Assembly: GCA_043779285.1 (NCBI GenBank)
Contig: JAYWEL010000063.1
Coordinates: 1-5,396 of the forward strand
Reading direction: 5' to 3'
DNA: 5,396 nt
Source: MGR-bin208 sp043779285
GTDB lineage: Bacteria > Bacteroidota > Bacteroidia > Chitinophagales > Chitinophagaceae
The notes beneath the pieces are model-generated. The model had not been told where the DNA came from. It did not search any database and saw only the letters and a list, made by a program, of their open reading frames with translations. Within the stretch, counting starts at the first letter, position 1. Each line of letters starts with the position of its first letter. Shown piece after piece: positions 1 to 4,023 of this stretch. Made by a program: the position numbers and the translations under genes.

Positions 1-278
1 ATGACCTTAATCATCTCAGTAGTTAAACGGCTCACCATTCGGCTGTCAGATGCGTTCTGGAGCAATCCCCGGATTGCATTCCGCAAAATCTTACCGGCTT
101 TACCAGCCCGGCCAAATTCAGCCCCGTTTTCTCTGGTTCTTTGAAAAGCCGGATCATTGGCGATACGGTCGGCAGGTATGCCGCCCTTTTCTCTGGCTAA
201 ATAGCCGTCTTTCGATTTGTAGAAGGTAATATCTCCGATAGTACCGTCTAATTTGATAATTCCTTTTTGTCTTGCCAT
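1..278 (-). CDS. Conserved Bacteroidota protein of unknown function, 3' end cut by window edge
   Basis: An open reading frame runs from ATG at 278 leftwards off the window, giving 92 complete codons with no stop. The protein begins MARQKGIIKLDGTIGDITFY and continues with GYLAREKGGIPADRIANDP and a basic, helical GRAGKAGKILRNAIRGLL stretch. I recognise this opening from hypothetical proteins common in Bacteroidota, but I know of no assigned function. There is no signal peptide or membrane segment in the visible part, so it is probably cytoplasmic. The start is chosen because it matches the remembered family opening; no Shine-Dalgarno sequence is visible, as is usual in this phylum. It diverges from the small basic-protein gene starting at 417. 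From memory such genes occur near each other in other genomes, which I cannot verify here. High confidence that it is a gene; function unknown. Confidence 0.85.
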   Translation of the reverse strand, partial: MARQKGIIKLDGTIGDITFYKSKDGYLAREKGGIPADRIANDPAFQRTRENGAEFGRAGKAGKILRNAIRGLLQNASDSRMVSRLTTEMIKV

Positions 279-338
279 AGGATTTAGATTGGTTTAATTT
301 GATACATTTTGCGAAGCACTTACCAGAAACCCGGTTTG

Positions 339-346
339 TAACTTTG
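339..346 (+). promoter_or_regulatory. Bacteroidota-type -7 promoter element
   Basis: The sequence TAACTTTG matches the Bacteroidota primary sigma factor -7 consensus TAnnTTTG exactly. It lies about 70 bp upstream of the ATG at 417. No good TTTG -33 element is seen at the usual spacing; a TTTG at 308-311 is too far upstream. Transcription would start near 353, leaving a leader of roughly 60 nt. The match is seen directly; promoter activity is inferred. Confidence 0.5.
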
Positions 347-416
347 CATCGTTAACACCACAAGTTTAAAATGCTTCCATACATCAACAAAGTATCAGTT
401 CCATATATGCAGGATT

Positions 417-623
417 ATGCAGCAAACAATCCCAAATCGCATAGTCATTTATGCAAAGGACATCATGAATATTACCGGTCGTAAGGAACGAGCTGCCCGG
501 AAACTGCTTGCCCGGATAAGAAAGAAATACAAAAAGAAAAAGGGAGATTTTATCTCAGTCGAAGAGTTCTGCGAATTCACGTCATTAAAGAAAGAAAGTG
601 TCAGGGAGTTCCTATCCAATTAA
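417..623 (+). CDS. Small basic protein with HTH-like halves, unknown function
   Basis: This 68-residue protein is strongly basic in its middle (R-rich helix around residues 22-37, then a run of lysines 39-42). Residues 7-36 (NRIVIYAKDIMNITGRKERA and the following ARKLLARIR) look like one helix-turn-helix. Residues 46-67 (ISVEEFCEFTSLKKESVREF) look like a second, shorter one. A nucleic-acid-binding role is therefore plausible, but this is inference from charge and pattern. I recognise the sequence type from short hypothetical proteins widespread in Bacteroidota; no function is known to me. The ATG at 417 is used because an overlapping ATG at 371 opens a different frame giving only a short, unfamiliar peptide. 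It stands alone on the plus strand, behind the -7 element at 339-346, and diverges from the gene ending at the left edge. Confidence 0.8.
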   Translation: MQQTIPNRIVIYAKDIMNITGRKERAARKLLARIRKKYKKKKGDFISVEEFCEFTSLKKESVREFLSN

Positions 624-860
624 GCCAGGTCAAAGGCATAGATAAAGTATGGATAGTGCATGAATTGTAACATCACTTCAGTAATCTATAAATATAAATT
701 TCAAGAAAAACCTGCACATATTAGACTATATCTGCACTGAATTTTGTACCTTAATGGTTCGAAAGTTCATTCAAATTGATGCTATTTATTGGCTTTTAGT
801 GAGGTCACTTTTTCGGTAACCTGTAAAAGATAACTCGCTGAAATGCTGTATTCATAAGGC

Positions 861-893
861 TTTCGCCCTGCGGTTCGAATCTCGTACGGGCTA
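861..893 (+). other. tRNA 3'-end-like remnant
   Basis: The stretch contains the tRNA T-loop signature GGTTCGAATC (872-881), followed by what would be the 3' T-stem (CTCGT), a seven-base acceptor strand (ACGGGCT) and discriminator A. A terminator follows immediately, as after many tRNA genes. It is not an intact tRNA: the 5' T-stem bases (TGCGG) do not pair with CTCGT beyond the two loop-proximal positions, and no matching acceptor 5' strand or D-arm is found upstream at tRNA distance. I read it as a tRNA 3' end left by an integrative element, or a decayed tRNA gene. Which tRNA it came from cannot be decided. Confidence 0.5.
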
Positions 894-897
894 CAAA
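878..897 (+). repeat. 20-bp direct repeat, copy 1 (att-like)
   Basis: The sequence aatctcgtacgggctacaaa is identical to the copy at 1043-1062, 165 bp downstream and in the same orientation. It covers the T-loop end and acceptor strand of a tRNA-like sequence, the region tyrosine recombinases commonly use as attachment core. Identity is seen directly; the att role is inferred. Confidence 0.6.
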
Positions 898-927
898 GCT
901 TTGCAGCGATAGCTGCGAGGCTTTTTT
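895..927 (+). terminator. Intrinsic terminator after tRNA-like end, copy 1
   Basis: A two-part stem is visible: AAAGC (895-899) pairs with GCTTT (920-924), and inside it GCAGC (903-907) pairs with GCTGC (912-916) around a GATA loop. A run of six T (922-927) follows. This is a good rho-independent terminator for plus-strand transcription, placed directly behind the tRNA-3'-like sequence as expected for a tRNA transcription unit. Confidence 0.7.
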
Positions 928-976
928 ATTTGGGAGCGATGCGGAGCTTGCTCCTAAAAGCGGACAAATAAAAAAG
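921..976. repeat. 12-bp perfect inverted repeat, long hairpin
   Basis: The arm at 921-932 (cttttttatttg) is the exact reverse complement of 965-976. Inside it, GGAGC (933-937) can pair with GCTCC (950-954), or alternatively GGAGC at 943-947 can close on the same GCTCC. The right arm also lies in a separate small CGGAC/GTCCG hairpin (961-980), so mutually exclusive folds are possible. The left arm includes the T tract of the preceding terminator. Function unknown. Confidence 0.5.
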
Positions 977-1042
977 TCCGTCAACCGCAAAGCGGGTGCA
1001 AAAGCTTTGGGTAAATCAAATGCGAAAGAGATCATTGCAAAT

Positions 1043-1062
1043 AATCTCGTACGGGCTACAAA
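1043..1062 (+). repeat. 20-bp direct repeat, copy 2 (att-like)
   Basis: Exact second copy of the tRNA-end sequence at 878-897. Identity begins within the T-loop (the preceding bases, aaat, differ from ttcg in copy 1) and ends at the start of a different terminator. Only the part downstream of a typical integrase crossover is shared, which fits a displaced tRNA 3' end rather than a duplicated whole tRNA. Confidence 0.6.
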
Positions 1063-1064
1063 AA

Positions 1065-1090
1065 GTCTCTGAAAATGAGACATTTTTTTT
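1065..1090. terminator. Bidirectional terminator between tRNA-like repeat and hip operon
   Basis: GTCTC (1065-1069) pairs with GAGAC (1077-1081) around a seven-base loop. On the plus strand an eight-T run follows (1083-1090). On the minus strand the complement of aaaaa (1060-1064) gives five T directly after the stem. The hairpin can thus stop plus-strand transcription coming from the tRNA-like end, and minus-strand transcription of the hip operon, whose last stop codon lies about 31 nt before it. The stem is short, so efficiency is uncertain. Confidence 0.6.
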
Positions 1091-1112
1091 GGTAACCCAA
1101 TCCCTATAATCA

Positions 1113-2063
1113 TTATTTGCTGACTGCAATCCTTGAAAATCTTTCATCGATAAGATCACTATATCCGATCTTAAAATCATTTTTTAAAAAACTGATAGCT
1201 ATAAACTCCTTCCACTTCTTTTTAGCTTTCTCCATTTTCTTAAAAATATTTTCCTGTTGTTTAGTATCCAGCTTTAAAATATTGAAAACATTAATAAAAT
1301 CGTTACGGTTAATTTTTTTCTTTTTCCCGTTCAGGGTTAAGGCCATATCTTCATCATCTGCGGGATTTACCAATGCAGTAGCCACCAGATCGTAGGCAGA
1401 CGAAAGGGAATAACCTGACTCCGGTTGATGTATCAATGAGAAATTTTTAAGATGCATGTCGGCATTACCTGTGAGAAACGAAAACAGAACCTGCTCAAAT
1501 AAATTCACCACATCCAATCCGGGATTGATGGAATATTTTGAAATTGCTTTTGCCACCTGCTCATATGAACCATTATATTTTTCTTCGGTTAACCGCTCTG
1601 TAAGCTGGCACATATCTTCCATGTGCAATTTTATTTTTTTACTCCGGTCTATTCTTTTGGTGATATAGGCCAGGTTTCCCGACTGAAGACGGATCAGGCT
1701 ATGCGGCACCACTTTAATTTTTGTAATAGATGCCAGGTGCATGGTCAGGTCTTCTACTTCGGGCAAGTGCGGATAATGTGCCGTTGGAGGTTTTAAAATA
1801 TAACCACCCCATAAACCGACAATAGTAAAACGCTTAGGATCATTTATATTTTCACCGGCACCCAAATGCAATGACAATTTTGGTTGTACCCCCGTTACAG
1901 TTACCTGGCTTCTTACAATATGTGTAGCCAGCTCTTCTATTTGATTTTCACTGTAAGGAAGTACAGGAGGTATTGGCTGACCAAAGATTTTTTTACTACA
2001 GGCAGCATGAAAATCTTTTTCATTTTGTGCTAAAGGCAGATAACAATATAAACATCTGCTCAT
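1113..2063 (-). CDS. hipT: HipT-like Ser/Thr kinase toxin (HipA C-terminal core)
   Basis: This 316-residue protein is the kinase part of a split HipA toxin. Visible family motifs in order: an N-terminal cysteine cluster C4-x2-C7-x11-H19-x2-C22; the glycine-rich loop TVTGVQPKLSL (55-65), site of autophosphorylation in HipA/HipT; YILKPP with probable ATP-binding K91; LPEVED (100-105); YITKRIDR (133-140); HMEDMCQ (147-153); the catalytic loop GNADMHLKNFS with D202 and N207; and the metal-binding AYDL with D225. All active-site residues seem intact, so it should be an active cytoplasmic kinase. E. coli HipA and HipT phosphorylate aminoacyl-tRNA synthetases; the target here is unknown. The start at 2063 is preferred over an in-frame ATG at 2117 because it overlaps the hipS stop as ATGA and begins at the conserved MSRCLYC opening. 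No Shine-Dalgarno is visible, so translational coupling to hipS is likely. It is the last gene of the operon. Confidence 0.9.
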   Translation of the reverse strand: MSRCLYCYLPLAQNEKDFHAACSKKIFGQPIPPVLPYSENQIEELATHIVRSQVTVTGVQPKLSLHLGAGENINDPKRFTIVGLWGGYILKPPTAHYPHLPEVEDLTMHLASITKIKVVPHSLIRLQSGNLAYITKRIDRSKKIKLHMEDMCQLTERLTEEKYNGSYEQVAKAISKYSINPGLDVVNLFEQVLFSFLTGNADMHLKNFSLIHQPESGYSLSSAYDLVATALVNPADDEDMALTLNGKKKKINRNDFINVFNILKLDTKQQENIFKKMEKAKKKWKEFIAISFLKNDFKIGYSDLIDERFSRIAVSK

Positions 2064-2389
2064 GGCATTTCTACTTTTACAGGGTGAACGCTTACTGCTC
2101 CTATGCAATCTTTGCAACAGGCCAATAACAAACCCATCCTGTCACGGGGATTCAGTTTCCAGTTTTTTTCTGCTATATTCAATAACCAACCTTCCGGTAT
2201 CAATCCATCGAAGAATGGGAAAAGCACCTTATTATTAAAAGGTGTTTCCTGCAACGGCAAAGTCAAGCTAACTGCTTCGGGGTTTTCTCCCTGCAGATAG
2301 GCAGCGTCATACTCAAAATGATAACCGTTTTCATCTTGCGTAAGCCACCCGGCTGTTCGATCCTGCATCTTAATTTCTGCTTTTCTCAT
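2060..2389 (-). CDS. hipS: HipS-like protein (HipA N-terminal subdomain, Couple_hipA)
   Basis: The 109 residues correspond to the small N-terminal subdomain that is fused to the kinase in classical HipA. Recognisable segments are the AGWL strand (13-16), LTLPL (42-46), FPFFDGLIPEGWLL (57-70), NPRDRMGLLLACCKDCIGAV (79-98). In E. coli HipBST the separate HipS acts as the antitoxin, and a tryptophan enters the HipT active site; W68 of the PEGW motif here is the natural candidate equivalent (inferred). The start at ATG 2389 gives the usual family opening (MRKAEIKMQDRTAGWL); M8 is possible but would remove the first strand. The stop codon TGA shares bases with the hipT ATG. hipB lies 57 bp upstream. 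Splitting is not a frameshift of a fused gene: the downstream gene has its own conserved N-terminus. Confidence 0.9.
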   Translation of the reverse strand: MRKAEIKMQDRTAGWLTQDENGYHFEYDAAYLQGENPEAVSLTLPLQETPFNNKVLFPFFDGLIPEGWLLNIAEKNWKLNPRDRMGLLLACCKDCIGAVSVHPVKVEMP

Positions 2390-2446
2390 GTTTCGCTTTC
2401 TTGAATGAAAAATTAGCTTTACTTATTATAGTTGAAATATTCCATG

Positions 2447-2662
2447 TCAGGCTTTCGAAGTATCGTCTCTTTTCATTACTACCGGTCCAACTTCATAACC
2501 AAAAAGCTTTAATACCAGGTTTATCTTATCTATGCGCAGGGTTTCTTTTACCTGCTCCAGATCCCGGACAAAGCGAAGACCAACCCCCGCTTTCTCTGCC
2601 ATCTCCGGTTGTGTAAGCTTGGTAGCATTCCTTTTTACTTTTACGAACTCATTTAACTGCAT
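2447..2662 (-). CDS. hipB: HipB-like Xre-family transcriptional regulator/antitoxin
   Basis: A 71-residue protein almost entirely occupied by one Cro/C1-type helix-turn-helix. The segment LTQPEMAEKAGVG (16-28) gives helix 2 and the turn, and LRFVRDLEQ (29-37) is the recognition helix, followed by the closing helices LRIDKINLVLKLFGYEVG (42-59). HipB proteins dimerise, bind operator palindromes upstream of their own operon and contact the HipA/HipT toxin. Three palindromes lie just upstream, the nearest ending 4 bp from the start codon. The usual glycine after LEQ in close relatives, as I remember them, is V38 here, a minor oddity. A modest AAAAAGG lies 9-15 bp upstream of the ATG inside the nearest operator, so operator binding could cover the ribosome site in DNA. 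First gene of a hipB-hipS-hipT operon. Confidence 0.9.
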   Translation of the reverse strand: MQLNEFVKVKRNATKLTQPEMAEKAGVGLRFVRDLEQVKETLRIDKINLVLKLFGYEVGPVVMKRDDTSKA

Positions 2663-2665
2663 ATA

Positions 2666-2685
2666 TTATACCTTTTTGGGTATAA
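2666..2685. promoter_or_regulatory. Operator O1 (TTATACC-N6-GGTATAA)
   Basis: Perfect 7-bp arms (2666-2672 and 2679-2685) around a six-base spacer. It is the closest of three copies to the hipB start at 2662 and overlaps the likely ribosome-binding region and a -7-like TATATTTA (2683-2690, minus strand). Viewed as TATAC-N8-GTATA, it has the same total geometry as the E. coli HipB site TATCC-N8-GGATA. Binding by the local HipB is inferred. Confidence 0.75.
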
Positions 2686-2706
2686 ATATAATGATTATAA
2701 GTATTA

Positions 2707-2726
2707 TTATACCCTTTCAGGTATAA
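2707..2726. promoter_or_regulatory. Operator O2 (TTATACC-N6-GGTATAA)
   Basis: Second perfect copy, arms 2707-2713 and 2720-2726, spacer ctttca. Its centre is 41 bp from that of O1, about four helical turns. A -7-like TAAATTTA (2724-2731, minus strand) overlaps its hipB-distal arm, so protein bound here would block that possible promoter. Confidence 0.75.
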
Positions 2727-2731
2727 ATTTA
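2724..2731 (-). promoter_or_regulatory. Candidate -7 element of the hip operon
   Basis: TAAATTTA on the minus strand matches TAnnTTTG at seven of eight positions and would give a leader of about 50 nt before hipB. An equally good TATATTTA lies at 2683-2690 but would leave a very short leader. Neither has a clear -33 TTTG. Both overlap operators, which fits autorepression. The choice between them is not settled. Confidence 0.3.
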
Positions 2732-2745
2732 ATTTTTTGCTTAAT

Positions 2746-2765
2746 TTATACCCGATTAGGTATAA
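2746..2765. promoter_or_regulatory. Operator O3 (TTATACC-N6-GGTATAA)
   Basis: Third perfect copy, arms 2746-2752 and 2759-2765, extendable to 8 bp on each side (2745-2766), spacer cgatta. Its centre is 39 bp from that of O2. Only the arms are conserved among the three copies while the spacers differ, as expected for a dimer-binding site rather than a simple duplication. Confidence 0.75.
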
Positions 2766-2766
2766 A

Positions 2767-2924
2767 GTCGGGAAAAGGGTTGAATTATAATCTTCAGGGT
2801 TTATTATAATACTGTAACCTTCCCCAATAATAGGAAAGTCTACAAACCCAAATCCCTTTTGCATTTCCATGTTATAATCAACACTGGCGGGGATTTATTT
2901 TATTGATGATTTAAATCCTTTTGA
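2767..2924. other. AT-rich spacer between hip operators and the PorP-like gene
   Basis: No convincing gene. A 73-codon minus-strand frame (2649-2870) runs through the operators and the hipB start and resembles nothing I know. The palindrome GATTTAAATC (2908-2917) and an inverted repeat GGATTTA/TAAATCC (2891-2897 and 2912-2918) are present; the latter is followed by four T on the plus strand only. No minus-strand terminator is visible after the PorP-like gene, so read-through towards hipB is possible. Confidence 0.45.
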
Positions 2925-4013
2925 TCACTTCCATGGAGCCGGAATAACTCCATCAGACTCAAACATTTTTCCCCTGAGGATCAGACTCAGCTCAATTGTA
3001 TTGGATCTTTTTGAAGCTTCTTTGAGTTTGGAAATGGTCACATCATATGTTAGTCCAATCTGGAACTTCTCATAGCTAAACCCGATATATGGAATTATGG
3101 AATTATTTGACCAATACCATAGTCCGCCATTCACAATGATTGTTTTTTCAAGACTTGGAAGATAATACCCCAAAGCACCCCCTATGGAAAAATAACTGGC
3201 ACCTGATTGATACTGGTAAATTCCATTTGTATTCAATACTACATGGTCTGTAAGGAAACTTTCAAAATTTCCATGCACTACAAACCGGGTAGCCAGAAAC
3301 TGGTTCTCATCTGCAAGAAAAGTTTGTTTCGGTTTATTAAAATGAAATGCAGCTGCACCCAGGTCAAGATTGGTATTATCTTTTTTATACGTATATATGA
3401 TACCTGCACTTGTTGAAAGATATGGTTTCATTTTAGATAGAGCTGATTCACCTGTCGGCAGGTTGGTATTGAACCCATTGCCTGTAAACTGTTCTTCAAA
3501 ATCCAGATGGCTTACATCAATACGTTTATGGCCGTAGATCACCCCGATCCCAATACCTAATCTTTGCTCAGAGCTGCCATCCATTTTAATTTTACTGAGA
3601 TGTCTTATACGATTACCGCTATAATCAGGGCCCGGAAGCTTTGCAAGCCGGATATTCCCGGTAATATTGAATGATGCATAGTTGCTTTTCAGTGCACCTG
3701 ACATCGCCTGGTCGTACATCAACATTCCACCAATACCAACCCTCGTAATTTCATCAACATAATTACGAACAGAATTTTGAAATATTTTTTTATCATAAGA
3801 TACGGTCCCGGTATTATAAGGATTAGCCGGGCCAATCCACTGATTTCTGTAATTGGAAATTAACCTCCACTGTTCATTTATATTAGCTGTTAAAGCCGGA
3901 TTGATATTTAACGGGGAGGAAAAGAACTGAGAAAAACTTGGGTCCTGAGCATTTATTTTGCCCCCAATAATTATTAATGAAAGAATTAAAAATATGTTTT
4001 TCAGCTTTTTCAT
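2925..4013 (-). CDS. PorP/SprF-family type IX secretion outer-membrane protein
   Basis: The 362-residue protein starts with a signal peptide (basic MKKLKN, hydrophobic core to about residue 17, likely cleavage after A22). The mature end begins QDPSFSQFFSSPLNINPALT, the hallmark of the PorP/SprF family. The rest has the alternating polar/aromatic pattern of a beta-barrel, including GIGIGVIYGHKRID, LGYYLPS and, near the end, YIGFSYEKFQIGLTYDVT. Family members are outer-membrane proteins of the T9SS; SprF is needed to secrete the adhesin SprB, and several SprF paralogues serve cargo with type B C-terminal domains. The gene starts 10 bp after the stop of just such a cargo gene, so it is most likely its dedicated partner, co-transcribed with it. 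No Shine-Dalgarno is visible. Length is at the upper side of what I expect for the family. A specific name is withheld because genomes carry many paralogues. Confidence 0.92.
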   Translation of the reverse strand: MKKLKNIFLILSLIIIGGKINAQDPSFSQFFSSPLNINPALTANINEQWRLISNYRNQWIGPANPYNTGTVSYDKKIFQNSVRNYVDEITRVGIGGMLMYDQAMSGALKSNYASFNITGNIRLAKLPGPDYSGNRIRHLSKIKMDGSSEQRLGIGIGVIYGHKRIDVSHLDFEEQFTGNGFNTNLPTGESALSKMKPYLSTSAGIIYTYKKDNTNLDLGAAAFHFNKPKQTFLADENQFLATRFVVHGNFESFLTDHVVLNTNGIYQYQSGASYFSIGGALGYYLPSLEKTIIVNGGLWYWSNNSIIPYIGFSYEKFQIGLTYDVTISKLKEASKRSNTIELSLILRGKMFESDGVIPAPWK

Positions 4014-4023
4014 TTTAAAAATA

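Larger units (their letters stand above)
624..1112. other. Non-coding, hairpin-rich spacer with tRNA-end repeats
   Basis: No credible gene is seen in these roughly 490 bases. The first part (624-790) is AT-rich and featureless apart from a weak promoter-like TACCTTAA at 747-754. From about 799 it becomes dense in secondary structure: a small AGTG/CACT hairpin with a T run (799-813), a tRNA-3'-end-like sequence (to 893), a strong terminator, a 12-bp inverted repeat, short CCGC/GCGG and CGGAC/GTCCG hairpins (960-995), a second copy of the tRNA-end sequence and a second terminator. The motif TTTTT(C/T)GGTAACC occurs at both ends (809-821 and 1085-1097). A minus-strand reading frame through this region is judged spurious. 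Confidence 0.6.

Noticed and set aside
371..484. 37-codon plus-strand frame starting at ATG 371
   Set aside because: It overlaps the better-supported 68-residue gene in another frame and has no recognisable features.
808..893. Possible intact tRNA gene ending at 893
   Set aside because: The T-loop and acceptor 3' strand look right, but the 5' T-stem does not pair and no D-arm or matching 5' acceptor strand lies at tRNA distance. Called a remnant instead.
809..1097. TTTTT(C/T)GGTAACC at both 809-821 and 1085-1097 as element termini
   Set aside because: The shared part is only 13 bp with one mismatch, mostly a T run plus a short palindrome, in direct orientation. No target-site duplication or transposase is present, so it is too weak to call.
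805..1113. 102-codon minus-strand frame after hipT
   Set aside because: It is antisense to the tRNA-like sequence, both 20-bp repeats and both terminators, and its repeated VARTR segments are explained by the repeat DNA. Such antisense-of-tRNA frames are a common false call.
1117..1668. Plus-strand frames opposite hipT
   Set aside because: They are antisense shadows of a well-supported kinase gene with intact motifs.
2061..2117. Longer hipT start at 2117
   Set aside because: It would add 18 unconserved residues overlapping hipS; the ATGA overlap at 2063 and the MSRCLYC opening favour the shorter form.
2649..2870. 73-codon minus-strand frame upstream of hipB
   Set aside because: It overlaps the hipB start and runs through all three operators, which dictate its second half. 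No recognisable family, signal or coupling.
2891..2922. GGATTTA/TAAATCC hairpin with TTTT as a terminator
   Set aside because: The T run is on the plus strand, where no gene ends; on the minus strand the stem is followed by CCCG, and the stem is AT-rich with a long loop.
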